This document shows positions 17,830 to 26,385 of a stretch of DNA of 64,000 nt, in pieces. Origin of the DNA: Mangrovicoccus sp. HB161399 (GTDB lineage: Bacteria; Pseudomonadota; Alphaproteobacteria; Rhodobacterales; Rhodobacteraceae); contig NZ_JAATVU010000034.1 in assembly GCF_013184745.1 (NCBI RefSeq), positions 1 to 64,000 of the forward strand, given 5' to 3'. The position numbers and the translations under genes are program-made. Each line of letters begins with the position of its first letter. Within the stretch, counting starts at the first letter, position 1. Below the pieces are notes generated by a model that worked only from the letters and a program-made list of their open reading frames with translations, was not told where the DNA came from and ran no database searches.

Positions 17830-18123
17830 TCAGATCTGCATCCGCATGATTTCCTGGTAGGCTTCGACGACCTTGTCCCGCAACGTCACGGCCGTCTCGA
17901 CGGCCAGCTGGGCCTGGGCCATCGCCTCGACCATCGACTGCGGGTCGGTCTTGCCCATCATGGCATCCTTGGCGGCCGAGTCGGCGTGCTGCAGAGTCTC
18001 GCTGAAGTCGCGCGCGAAAGTTTCGAGGCTCTCGCCGATCGTCGGCCCGGCGGACCCGCCGGGATCCGCGATTTCGCGGATCTTGCCGTAGGAACCGGCC
18101 GCGAGCGATGAACTGATATCCAT
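17830..18123 (-). CDS. fliE: FliE, MS-ring/rod junction protein
   Basis: 97 residues. The C-terminal half shows the FliE pattern (Met-Val-Glu-Ala-Met-Ala-Gln-Ala-Gln-Leu-Ala-Val-Glu then Asp-Lys-Val-Val-Glu-Ala-Tyr-Gln-Glu-Ile-Met). It joins the MS ring to the proximal rod and is an early export substrate. It lies 1 bp from fliQ and 23 bp from flgC. Confidence 0.92.
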   Translation of the reverse strand: MDISSSLAAGSYGKIREIADPGGSAGPTIGESLETFARDFSETLQHADSAAKDAMMGKTDPQSMVEAMAQAQLAVETAVTLRDKVVEAYQEIMRMQI

Positions 18124-18146
18124 TCTGGATCTCCTGCTTCTGGCTG

Positions 18147-18536
18147 TTAGCGGCGAAGAATATCGAGCGCGGCACTCGCCATCTTCCGCGCCTGGTCGAA
18201 CATCTGGAGGTTGGCTTCGTAGCTGCGCTGCGCCTCCCGGGCATCGGCGATCTCGAAGATGAGCTTCACGTTCGAGCCGTCATAGCTGCCGGTGCCGTCG
18301 GCCAGCGGGTGGGAGGGGTCGTACACACGCTGCAGGTCGGTCCTGTCCAGCTCCACATGGCCGGTGCGCACCCCCGCAAGATCGTCGCCGAGGCGTTCGA
18401 CCTCGAAGGGAACGAGCTTGCGGTGGTATCCGGGCGTGTCGGCATTGGCGACGTTCTCGGTGACATGGCGCAGGCGGGTCGCCTGGGCCCTCAGGCCGGT
18501 CGCCGCCACGGACATGGAATCGTTCAGGCTTCCCAT
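18147..18536 (-). CDS. flgC: FlgC, proximal rod protein
   Basis: 129 residues. The rod signature Glu-Asn-Val-Ala-Asn-Ala-Asp-Thr-Pro-Gly-Tyr-His is near residue 27, with a C-terminal helix (Arg-Ser-Tyr-Glu-Ala-Asn-Leu-Gln-Met-Phe-Asp). It forms the proximal rod with FlgB and FlgF. It follows flgB by 2 bp. Confidence 0.94.
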   Translation of the reverse strand: MGSLNDSMSVAATGLRAQATRLRHVTENVANADTPGYHRKLVPFEVERLGDDLAGVRTGHVELDRTDLQRVYDPSHPLADGTGSYDGSNVKLIFEIADAREAQRSYEANLQMFDQARKMASAALDILRR

Positions 18537-18538
18537 GG

Positions 18539-18931
18539 TCAGCTCCGTCCCAGGCTGGTGCGCAGCAGGTTCAGGCCGCTGCGGTAGACGGTGAGGGCGA
18601 CATCATGCGAATACTTCGTCTCGGCGGCGTTGAGCATCTCCTGCTCCAGCGAGACGGTGTTGCCGTTCGGAGAGGCATCCCCGGGCCGGTCCACCGCGCC
18701 CTGCCCGAAGGCATAGGGATCGCCGGTGGTGCGGATATGGCCCGCGCGGGTGGCCTTCATCTGGAACGGTTCGGACAGGCCGTCATAGCTTTCGGCGAAG
18801 GGACGGATGTCCTGGGCGCGGTAGCCGGGCGTATCGGCATTCGCGATGTTCTGGGAAAGTATCGTCTGCCGCGAGCTGGAATGCGCGGCAAGGGCGGACG
18901 CCGTCCTAAAGATCTCCAAAGACGAGAACAT
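18539..18931 (-). CDS. flgB: FlgB, proximal rod protein and first gene of the operon
   Basis: 130 residues with Gln-Asn-Ile-Ala-Asn-Ala-Asp-Thr-Pro-Gly-Tyr near residue 27, the FlgB/C rod motif. It is the first gene of the minus-strand run flgB-flgC-fliE-fliQ-flgF-flgG-flgA-flgH-fliL-flhA-fliR-flhB. The 83-bp gap to the divergent fliI must hold promoters for both directions; I found no convincing sigma-54 or CtrA site there. Confidence 0.94.
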   Translation of the reverse strand: MFSSLEIFRTASALAAHSSSRQTILSQNIANADTPGYRAQDIRPFAESYDGLSEPFQMKATRAGHIRTTGDPYAFGQGAVDRPGDASPNGNTVSLEQEMLNAAETKYSHDVALTVYRSGLNLLRTSLGRS

Positions 18932-19014
18932 GCGGATTCTCCACAGAATTTCTTCAACCTTGGCTTAACTGCGATTCGTTTAGAAACGGTTTGCGAAAGA
19001 GCTCGGGAAGGAAG

Positions 19015-20355
19015 ATGACCGAACGATCACTTGAACCGGCGGACCGGACGATCAAGCGCATCTTCGCTGCGATGCGCCAGGTGAAGATCTCGTACCATGT
19101 CGGCCGCGTTGCCTCCCTGGGGCAGACAGGCATGGCCGTATCGGGTCTCGCCCGGGTGGCCGCGCTCGGCGACCGCGTCGAGGTCGAACTGCGCAACGGA
19201 AGGACGCTGGCGGGCGAGATCCGCGCCATCGGCGCCTCCGAAGTGACCGTTCTGGCCGACGGGCCGCTGACCGGCGTGTCGCTCGCCGATCCGGTCCTGC
19301 TTCTGGGCGAGGCGCTGATCGCCCCGGACGACGACTGGCTCGGACATGTCGTCGACCCGCTGGGCAATGCGATCGACGGCTCGTTCCTGCTGCCCGGACT
19401 GGACGCGCGCCCGGTCGACACGCCGCCGCCCGCCCCTGCCCGCCGCAAGTCCCTGGGCGAGCGGCTGGAGACCGGGCTCTGCGCCTTCAACACGGTCCTG
19501 CCGATCGTCCGGGGACAGCGCATCGGTCTATTTGCCGGCTCCGGCGTCGGCAAATCCTCGCTGCTGGCGAGCATGGCCAAGGGCATTTCGGCGGATGTCG
19601 TGGTGCTGGCGCTGATCGGCGAGCGCGGCCGCGAGCTGCGCCATTTCGTGCAGGACGTGCTTGGACCGGAGGGCATGGCGCGCACCGTCGTCGTGGCGGC
19701 CACCTCCGACCAGTCGCCGCTGACCCGGCGGCGCTGCGGCTGGACCGCCATGGCGGTGGCCGAACATTTCCGCAACCAGGGCAAGCATGTGCTGTTCCTC
19801 GCGGACTCGATCACCCGCTTTGCCGAGGCCCATCGCGAAGTCGCCCTCGCCCTTGGCGAGCCGCCGACCCTCGGCGGCTATCCGCCTTCGCTCGCCCATG
19901 CGATCATGACGTTGGCCGAGCGGGCCGGCCCGGGCGAGGACGGCCAGGGCGACATCACCGCAGTGTTCAGCGTGCTGGTCGCCGGCTCCGACATGGACGG
20001 ACCGGTCGCCGATATCCTGCGCGGCGTGCTCGACGGCCATGTGGTGCTGGAGCGGCAGATCGCGGAACGCGGCCGCTACCCGGCGATCAACCTGCTGAAA
20101 TCCGTGTCGCGCAGCCTGCCCGGCGCGGCGGGCCCCGAAGAAAACGTGCTGATCCAGGAAGCAAGGGAGATGCTGGGCGTCTATGACCGTGCGGAGCTGA
20201 TGATCCAGTCGGGTCTCTACACCCAGGGATCGAATCCGGTAATCGACCGGGCGATCTCACTGTTTCCCAAGCTCGATGCCTTCATCTCGGAATCTGAACC
20301 GGGTAAGGTCGCGGACAGTTTCGCCACGTTGCGGCGCTGCCTGGGGAAACCTTGA
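19015..20355 (+). CDS. fliI: FliI, flagellar export ATPase
   Basis: 446 residues of the F1-beta-like FliI family. Walker A (Ala-Gly-Ser-Gly-Val-Gly-Lys-Ser-Ser) is near residue 180 and Walker B (Val-Leu-Phe-Leu-Ala-Asp-Ser) near 262. It energises delivery of substrates to the export gate. The ATG at 19015 has GGAAGG just upstream and is preferred over a TTG at 18991. It is divergent from flgB. The flagellar cluster ends here, since mobile-element debris follows. Confidence 0.95.
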   Translation: MTERSLEPADRTIKRIFAAMRQVKISYHVGRVASLGQTGMAVSGLARVAALGDRVEVELRNGRTLAGEIRAIGASEVTVLADGPLTGVSLADPVLLLGEALIAPDDDWLGHVVDPLGNAIDGSFLLPGLDARPVDTPPPAPARRKSLGERLETGLCAFNTVLPIVRGQRIGLFAGSGVGKSSLLASMAKGISADVVVLALIGERGRELRHFVQDVLGPEGMARTVVVAATSDQSPLTRRRCGWTAMAVAEHFRNQGKHVLFLADSITRFAEAHREVALALGEPPTLGGYPPSLAHAIMTLAERAGPGEDGQGDITAVFSVLVAGSDMDGPVADILRGVLDGHVVLERQIAERGRYPAINLLKSVSRSLPGAAGPEENVLIQEAREMLGVYDRAELMIQSGLYTQGSNPVIDRAISLFPKLDAFISESEPGKVADSFATLRRCLGKP

Positions 20356-20589
20356 AAACCGTTTCAGAACGCTTTCCTGCGGCCTTTCGATTCCATTTCG
20401 ACTTTGCAAGGCGCCGCAAGACAACCGAAACTGACGCTTGTCGATCATGACCGCCTTGCAAACCTGGATGCGCAGGCTTCAGTCTTCAGACCAGATGGAT
20501 TGGTTGCCGCGCTCCCCAGACGGCATCGCAATGTGCCAAGGCCGTGGTGTGGAACGCCACATAACGGCGAGGACGACGATAAGAAGGAT

Positions 20590-20993
20590 ATGATGACCGG
20601 AGTCGATCTGGCAAAGAATGTTTTCCAGGTCCACGGCGCGTTGCGGGCAGGAGAGGTGCAGTTTCGCAAGAAACTTGCGCGCGCATTGTCTCGCGGTCAT
20701 GGGCCGGCAAGGACCTTGCCTTGTCATCTTCGAGGCTTGCGGCAGCGCGAGTTGCTGGGCGCATCAGATGGCAGCGATTGGCCACCAAGTGAAACTGATC
20801 GCGCCTCAGTATGTCCGCCCGTTCATGAAGCGCCAAGAAAATGCAGGTGCCGAGGCAATCGTTATCGCGGCCTGCCAGCCCGAGATGCGCTTCGTGGACC
20901 CCAAATCGGTTGAGCAGGAGTCCCGCGCGGCGGTTTTCCGCAGCCGGGGGCGGCTGGTCTATCAGCGCACCGCGGATGTGAATGCCTTGCGGG
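20590..20993 (+). pseudogene. IS110-family transposase remnant, frameshifted and truncated
   Basis: The N-terminal IS110 signature Gly-Val-Asp-Leu-Ala-Lys-Asn-Val-Phe-Gln-Val-His-Gly is read in one frame from 20593. From about 20680 the homology continues in another frame (Val-Ile-Phe-Glu-Ala-Cys-Gly-Ser-Ala, then Ala-Pro-Gln-Tyr-Val-Arg-Pro-Phe and Asn-Ala-Leu-Arg). About 130 of some 340 residues remain. Homology stops exactly where the MITE-like palindrome starts at 20994. It is not functional. Confidence 0.85.
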
Positions 20994-21223
20994 TGTCAAC
21001 GGCGGAGTAAAAACCGGCCACTTGGCGGCGCAAAACCAGGCCAGAGCCGCGCCCGCAACGCCAAAGCCGCCACCTGATCGCCCGTCGGAGGATTGGCCCT
21101 GCGGGCCAAAGCGCCATGGCACGCGCCAGCTATTTGGGGAGCGTGCGCGCCATGGCGCTCGGAACCCCGACACTGGCCTGGTTTTGCGCCGCCAAGTGGC
21201 CGGTTTTTACTCCGCCGTTGACA
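20994..21223. mobile_element. 230-bp MITE-like element with 51-bp perfect terminal inverted repeats
   Basis: Bases 20994-21044 are the exact reverse complement of 21173-21223; both ends begin TGTCAACGGCGGAGTAAAAA. The 128-bp core contains further palindromes, including GGCCC/GGGCC and paired GCGCCATGGC blocks, and no gene. The TGT...ACA ends and the CGGCGGAGTAAAA motif resemble IS21-family termini, so it is probably a non-autonomous derivative of such an IS. No target-site duplication is visible. It joins an IS110 remnant on the left to a serine-recombinase remnant on the right. Confidence 0.8.
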
Positions 21224-22507
21224 GTCTTCCACATCAAGCTGCGACAGGAGTTCAAGGCGCGCGGCGCGAGCGTCGAGTGCCTGAACTTTCGTTTCGAAGA
21301 CACGCCCGAGGGCACCTTCGTTGAGACGATCATGGCCGCACAGGGCGAGTTGGAGCGCGAACAGAACCGCCGCCAAACGATCCAGAAGATGAAGGCCCGC
21401 GTTGAAAAGGGTTACTATGTCTGGAACACGCCGCCGCGCGGGCTTCGGTACGAGGCACGTCGCGACGAAGGCAAGGTACTGGTGCGCGACGAACCTGTTG
21501 CCTCAATCCTCACAGAAGCACTGGAAGGCTTCGCTAACGGGCGCTTCGAGACGCAGGTGGAGGTGAAGCGCTTTCTGGAAGCCCAACCGCTCTACCCAAA
21601 GGACCTGCCGGACGGCACGATCCGCAACCAGCGCATTCCAGAGCTTCTGAGTAATACGACCTATGCGGGATACGTCGAGGCACCCTCTTGGGGCGTCTCG
21701 CTGCGCAAGGGGCAGCATGACGGCCTGATCACGTTCCAGACCTTCGGCCGCATTCAGGAGCGCCTGCGCGGCGGCGCCAAGGCTCCCGCGCGCAAGGACA
21801 TCAGCGCTGATTTCCCTCTACGCGGCTTCATCCTCTGCGATGATTGCGACAAGCCACTCACAGCCTGCTGGTCAACATCCAAGACCGGCCAAAAACATCC
21901 CTATTACATGTGCAAGACCAAGGGCTGCGAGAGCTACCGGAAATCTATCCGGCGCGACCAGCTGCACGGCGACTTTGAAGACGTGCTGCAATCCGTCCAG
22001 CCGCGACGTGGCCTGTTCCAGATCGCCAAGGCAATGTTCGCCGACGCCTGGAATCAGCGTCTCTCGCAAAGCGGCGACACCAGAGCCACGGTGAAACGGG
22101 AGATTGCCAAGATCGAGAAGGACGTCGAAGGACTGCTCGACCGCATTGTGGAAGCCAGCAACGCGACAGTAATCGCGGCCTATGAGAAGCGGATTTCCGA
22201 CTATGAACGCCAGAAGATACTGGCAGAGGAAAAGCTGGCCCAAATCGGCCGTCCACAGAAGGCCTTCGAGGAGTCGTTCGAACTCGCCTGCCGATTTCTA
22301 GCAAGCCCTTGTAATATATGGGAAAGTGGAAGCCTAGAGGTGCGCCGTACGGTGCTCAGACTGGTCTTCCTGAAGCCACTTGCCTACAGCCGAAAACAGG
22401 GTGTTGGAACCCCGGAAATATCGTTTCCGTTCAGGGCCTTAGGTTCGTTTTCAGTTGGACATTGGGAAATGGCGCGCTGGGGAGGATTCGAACCCCCGAC
22501 CCCTTGA
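21224..22507 (+). pseudogene. Large serine recombinase lacking its catalytic N-terminus
   Basis: The open frame covers the end of the resolvase domain, the recombinase domain (Gly-Gly-like DNA-binding region, Arg-Asn-Gln-Arg near the middle), a zinc ribbon (Cys-Asp-Asp-Cys ... Cys-Lys-Thr-Lys-Gly-Cys, about 21834-21930) and a coiled coil (about 22080-22250). The catalytic Ser and roughly 80-100 residues are missing, replaced by the MITE at 21223. The 3' end runs antisense into tRNA-Arg, which supplies its stop codon. Such recombinases integrate elements next to their own gene, so this is a decayed integrative-element end. Confidence 0.85.
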
Positions 22508-22546
22508 TTCGTAGTCAAGTACTCTATCCAACTGAGCTACCAGCGC
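22470..22546 (-). tRNA. tRNA-Arg (anticodon ACG)
   Basis: The minus strand folds into a complete cloverleaf: 7-bp acceptor (GCGCTGG with CCAGCGC), D arm with AGTTGGATA, anticodon stem-loop with CTACGAA, T loop TTCGAAT, and an encoded CCA. The ACG anticodon (deaminated to ICG) reads CGU, CGC and CGA. The 3' half overlaps the antisense end of the recombinase remnant. Confidence 0.95.
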
Positions 22547-22596
22547 CTTGTGGAGTGCGTCCTAAAGTGAGCGGCGGGTGGCTGCAAGCGGAAAAA

Positions 22597-24003
22597 TCAC
22601 GCCGGAGGCGAATTTTCCAAAATTTCCGATTTCGGAAGCCAAATGGTGAAAACCGTGCCGCGGCTGTCGGTGCGAGTCAGCTCCAGCCGGCCGCCATGGC
22701 CGCGCACCAGTTCCGAAGCGATCGCGAGGCCGAGGCCCGAGCCGCCCTTGCGCGCACCGCCCTGGAACGGGGTGAAGAGATGTTCGCGCGCCTTGGGCGG
22801 CAGGCCCGGGCCGGTATCCTCTACCGAAATCATCCAGGCCTCCTCGGTCTCCGAGGCGCGGACGGTGACCGCGCCCTCGCTGCCGGTGGCGGTGATGGCC
22901 TGGCGGGCATTGCGGACCAAGTTGCCGAGCACGCGGTACATCTGTTCGGGATCGCAGCGCAGCAGCATGCCCTGCGGCACCTCTGCCTCGAGCCGGCACG
23001 CCTGCCCGTCCAGCGCCAGCCGCTCGCCCTCCAGTACGTCCTCGACGATGGTGCAGACCTCGACCCGGGTCAGGCTGGGCGGCGGTTCCTCGGCGCGGCC
23101 GAAGGCCAGGGTGGACTCGCACAGATTCACCGCGCGCGAGATCGAGCCGACCAGCTTCGGCGCGATCCGCTGGATGCGCGGGTCGTCGCTGTTCTCCATG
23201 CTGTCGGCGAAAAGCTGGGCCGAGGTCAGGATGTTGCGCAGGTCGTGGCTGACCTTGGCCACCGCGCCGCCGAGCTGGGCCAGCCGGTCCTTCTGCTTCA
23301 GCGCGGCGGTCAGGTGCTGCTGCATCGAGCGCAGCGCATCCTCGGCCGCGCGCAGCTCGGTCAGCGACGCATTCGGCTCGATGAAGCGCCGCACGTCCTC
23401 GGGCGCGTCGGCATAGCTCTGCATGTGCGCGACGACCTTGCGGATCGGCACCACGAGAATCCGGCGCACCGCGAAGAACAGCAGAGCTGCCGTCACCGCG
23501 GAGATCATCGCCGACAGGACGAGGATGCGCTCGCCGTAATCCAGCATCGCCTTGCGCAGCGGCTGCGATTCCATCGTGACCTCGATCAGCAGCCCGGCAT
23601 CCTGGGTCGGCGCACCGATCACGCGGATGATCGAATCCTCGTCGTCGAGCAGGCAGCGCAGCCCGTCGCCGATCAGCGTCAGCACCGAAGGGTTGCGCAG
23701 GTCGTAGGTCGCGGCCACCGGCGCCGGGATCGGCGAGGACAGCATCAGCTGCCGCATCTCGTCCCGCCGCAACACCACGTTGAACACCCCGGCGTTCTTC
23801 AGCAGCTCCTTCTCCAGGTCCTCGTCGAGCGCATCGTCGGCCAGCAACGCAAGCGAGGCGATCTGCGCCCGCTCGAGCCGCGCCAGAAGGTAGTCTTCGC
23901 GGAACCGCGCGACGGAGGGCACGAAAATCAGGATCTCGGCCAGCATCACGAAGATGACGGTCAGGACAAGGAAGCGGCCGGAGAGGGAGTTGAGAAAAGG
24001 CAT
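22597..24003 (-). CDS. Orphan membrane sensor histidine kinase
   Basis: 468 residues. Two membrane helices (about 10-30 and 160-185) flank a periplasmic sensor of about 130 residues. HisKA follows with Val-Ser-His-Asp-Leu-Arg-Asn (phosphoacceptor His253), then HATPase with Asn-Leu-Val-Arg-Asn-Ala-Arg-Gln (N box), Asp-Thr-Gly-Pro-Gly-Leu (G1) and Gly-Ser-Gly-Leu-Gly-Leu-Ala (G2). It should autophosphorylate and signal to a response regulator, but none is adjacent. It starts 8 bp upstream of the flavoprotein frame, end to end on the same strand. Confidence 0.9.
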   Translation of the reverse strand: MPFLNSLSGRFLVLTVIFVMLAEILIFVPSVARFREDYLLARLERAQIASLALLADDALDEDLEKELLKNAGVFNVVLRRDEMRQLMLSSPIPAPVAATYDLRNPSVLTLIGDGLRCLLDDEDSIIRVIGAPTQDAGLLIEVTMESQPLRKAMLDYGERILVLSAMISAVTAALLFFAVRRILVVPIRKVVAHMQSYADAPEDVRRFIEPNASLTELRAAEDALRSMQQHLTAALKQKDRLAQLGGAVAKVSHDLRNILTSAQLFADSMENSDDPRIQRIAPKLVGSISRAVNLCESTLAFGRAEEPPPSLTRVEVCTIVEDVLEGERLALDGQACRLEAEVPQGMLLRCDPEQMYRVLGNLVRNARQAITATGSEGAVTVRASETEEAWMISVEDTGPGLPPKAREHLFTPFQGGARKGGSGLGLAIASELVRGHGGRLELTRTDSRGTVFTIWLPKSEILENSPPA

Positions 24004-24010
24004 CGTCGGG

Positions 24011-25420
24011 TCAGGGCACCACGCGCTGGATGAATCGGACAGCGCGCTTCACCGCCGCGCTGCCGAAGAGTCTGGGGGAGAAATAAGCCCCTGCGGCGCG
24101 TTTGTTAAGCTCTCCCAGGGTCGGATAGGGCAGGACCGTGCCGGCCATGGCCTTGAGTTTCAACCCTGAGGCGATGGCCAGCGCCCAGGGCGCGATCAGC
24201 TCGCCGGCATCCGCCCCAGCAATCCCGGCCCCTACAGGGCGGCCGCGGACGACCATAAGCTTCAGCATGCCCGCGCCGGCACCCGCCGCCAGCGCCCGGT
24301 CATTGCCCGAATAGGGCACGCGGATCACCTCCAGCCGCCCGCCATGCGCCGCGCGGGCCTCTGCCTCGGCCAGGCCGATCTGCGCCAGCTCCGGCTCGGT
24401 ATAGGTGACGCGCGGGATGTGCGAAGCCGCGGCCTTCGCGGGCAGGCCGAAAAGGATGGGGCGGATCGCCACCCCCGCATGGTAGCCTGCCAGATGGGTG
24501 AACTGCCCCTGCCCCGCCACGTCGCCGATGGCATAGACCCGCCGGTTCGCCGTGCGCAGCCCGGCATCGATCCCGATTCCCTTCGGACCGGCGGCAATGC
24601 CCGCTGCCTCCAGGTGCAGATCCTCGACATTCGGCAGGCGTCCGGTCGCGGCAAGCAGGTGCGAGCCGGCGATCTCCGTGCCATCGGCCATTTCCAGAAC
24701 CGGACCGGGCCGCACTGCCCTCACTGCGGCCCCTTCCAGGATCCGCACGCCTTCCGCCGCGAGCCGGTCCCGCACCACGGCGGCCAGCTCCGGGTCCTCG
24801 CGCGGCAGGAAGCGGCTGCGGGCGATCAGCGTCACCTCCGCCCCGAGCCGCCGATGCGCCTGCGCCATCTCGGCGCCGACCGGCCCGCCGCCCAGCACCA
24901 GCAGGTGCCGCGGACATTCGCGCAGGCCGAAAACGGTCTCGTTGGTCAGCACGTCGACGCCGCCGATCCCCGGCAGGTCCGGCACCATCGGCCGCGATCC
25001 GGTGGCGATGACGAAGCGGCGCGCCTCTATCTCTTGCGTGCCCGCCTGCATCCGGCCCCCGGAAACGAAGCGCCCGCTTTCGCGGATCACCCGGACGCCG
25101 AGACCTTCGAAACGCTCCTGGCTGTCATGCGGCGCGATCTGCGCGATCACCGCCCGGACATGATCCTTCACCGCCGCGAAATCGACCTGCGCCTCGCCCG
25201 GCGCGATTCCCATCCCGCCGGTCCGGTGCGCCTGCGCCAGCTTCGCCGCCGCCAGCAGCGCCTTCGACGGCACGCAGCCGTAGTTCAGGCAGTCGCCGCC
25301 CATCTCGCCGCGCTCCAGAAGGACCACGTCGGCCCCCATCTGCGCCGCACCCGCCGCGAAGGACAGCCCGCCCGAGCCTGCCCCCACCACGCAGACATCG
25401 CACTTGATCCGCTGCATCAT
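24011..25420 (-). CDS. MerA-like FAD/NAD(P) pyridine nucleotide-disulfide oxidoreductase
   Basis: 469 residues. The FAD motif Gly-Ala-Gly-Ser-Gly-Gly is at 13-18 and the redox pair Cys44-X4-Cys49 (Gly-Asp-Cys-Leu-Asn-Tyr-Gly-Cys-Val-Pro-Ser-Lys) is intact. The C-terminal base motif of lipoamide dehydrogenases (His-Pro-Thr) is Tyr-Pro-Thr, as in mercuric reductases, but the terminal Cys-Cys that binds Hg(II) is absent. It is therefore neither a clear Lpd nor MerA; the substrate is unknown. Start ATG 25420 overlaps the end of the VTT gene (ATGA), so the two are coupled. Confidence 0.85.
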   Translation of the reverse strand: MMQRIKCDVCVVGAGSGGLSFAAGAAQMGADVVLLERGEMGGDCLNYGCVPSKALLAAAKLAQAHRTGGMGIAPGEAQVDFAAVKDHVRAVIAQIAPHDSQERFEGLGVRVIRESGRFVSGGRMQAGTQEIEARRFVIATGSRPMVPDLPGIGGVDVLTNETVFGLRECPRHLLVLGGGPVGAEMAQAHRRLGAEVTLIARSRFLPREDPELAAVVRDRLAAEGVRILEGAAVRAVRPGPVLEMADGTEIAGSHLLAATGRLPNVEDLHLEAAGIAAGPKGIGIDAGLRTANRRVYAIGDVAGQGQFTHLAGYHAGVAIRPILFGLPAKAAASHIPRVTYTEPELAQIGLAEAEARAAHGGRLEVIRVPYSGNDRALAAGAGAGMLKLMVVRGRPVGAGIAGADAGELIAPWALAIASGLKLKAMAGTVLPYPTLGELNKRAAGAYFSPRLFGSAAVKRAVRFIQRVVP

Positions 25421-26142
25421 ACCGGCTCCCTCCCGCGCAGCGCGCGGATCGCCATGGGCAGCGCCGCCAGCGCCGCGAGACCGAGAAGCGGCAGCAGGAT
25501 CCGCGGCTCGAAGATAATTCCCAGATCCGGCGTCTCGCCGCGGACGAAGATTTCGCCCAGCCCGGCCCCGAGGGAGGTATAAACCAGCGCGCCGGGCAGG
25601 ATGCCCAGGCCGGTGGTCACGGCGAAGCGGAAGAACGGCACGCCGACCAGCGCCGGCAGCAGATTCGCCACGAAGAACGGAATCACCGGCAGGAGGCGAA
25701 TGAGAAACAGCATCTCCCACTGGTTGGCGTCGATCCCGGCCTTGATCTTGCGGATGCGCCCCTCCGAAGCGTCCATCTTCGCCGCCAGCCGCGCGCCGAG
25801 ACCGGCGCGCGCAGCGAGGAAGATCGCGCAGGCCCCGAGCGTCGCCGCCGCCGCGTTGAAGACGACTCCCGGAAATGTGCCGAAGAGGAATCCCCCGGTC
25901 AGCGTTGCCACCGTCGCGCCGGGCAGGCTGAAGGCCACGGCCAGAGCATAGAGAAGGACGAATCCTCCCGCTGCGGCCAGATAATGGCTGTCGCGCAGCT
26001 CCAGCAGTTCCTCGCGGTGCTCGGCCAGGCTCTCGAAACTCAGTCGGTCGCCCAGCAGGAAGCTCCCGGCGACCCCGCCGAGCGCCAGGAGAATCAGCGG
26101 AAGGCGCCTTGCGGCTGCCCGGGAAGCAGTGTTCTTTGTCAC
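25417..26142 (-). CDS. TVP38/TMEM64 (VTT-domain) membrane protein
   Basis: 241 residues with about five or six membrane helices. The VTT core motifs are visible: Gly-Gly-Phe-Leu-Phe-Gly near residue 84, the polar Arg-Leu-Leu-Pro-Val-Ile-Pro-Phe near 149, and a re-entrant Gly-rich segment. The family is linked to lipid scrambling or transport. It often sits beside FAD-dependent disulfide oxidoreductases, as here, which suggests a shared but unproven function. Confidence 0.87.
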   Translation of the reverse strand: MTKNTASRAAARRLPLILLALGGVAGSFLLGDRLSFESLAEHREELLELRDSHYLAAAGGFVLLYALAVAFSLPGATVATLTGGFLFGTFPGVVFNAAAATLGACAIFLAARAGLGARLAAKMDASEGRIRKIKAGIDANQWEMLFLIRLLPVIPFFVANLLPALVGVPFFRFAVTTGLGILPGALVYTSLGAGLGEIFVRGETPDLGIIFEPRILLPLLGLAALAALPMAIRALRGREPV

Positions 26143-26299
26143 GTGTCGGCATCCTTTCCCGGCCGGGATAGCCTAGCACGGACTGCCGCCGCAGCCACGT
26201 GACAGCCATGTCACGGCCGCTTGATGCCGAGTGACCTGCCGACTGGGCGAAGATCGGGGCAGCTGTTGCGCAAATGTGGCAGATTCCCGGGAGAGGCAA

Positions 26300-26328
26300 T
26301 TGACTCGCTGCCGTGGACGGCTTATGGG
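26300..26328 (+). promoter_or_regulatory. Probable rpmH promoter
   Basis: TTGACT (26300-26305), a 17-bp spacer and TATGGG (26323-26328) form a housekeeping-type promoter about 50 bp before the rpmH start codon, in the 243-bp gap between the divergent VTT gene and rpmH. Confidence 0.55.
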
Positions 26329-26385
26329 CGGCGTCTCATAAGAATTCGGCGCCGCCTGCTGCGGGGCCTTGCCGGAGTAGAACAC

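Noticed and set aside
18932-19014. CtrA or sigma-54 promoter between flgB and fliI
   Set aside because: TTAA at 18965 and TTTA at 18979 are 10 bp apart instead of 7, and no GG-N10-GC pair fits, so neither consensus is met.
22318-24033. 571-codon + strand frame containing a peptide like Gly-Arg-Ile-Arg-Thr-Pro-Asp-Pro-Leu-Ile-Arg
   Set aside because: That peptide is the well-known antisense translation of a tRNA gene, and the rest is antisense to the histidine kinase.
24011-26299. One 762-codon frame fusing a VTT-like region to the flavoprotein
   Set aside because: The upstream part is out of frame with the real VTT gene and Arg-rich. The ATG at 25420 overlapping the VTT stop is the natural start.
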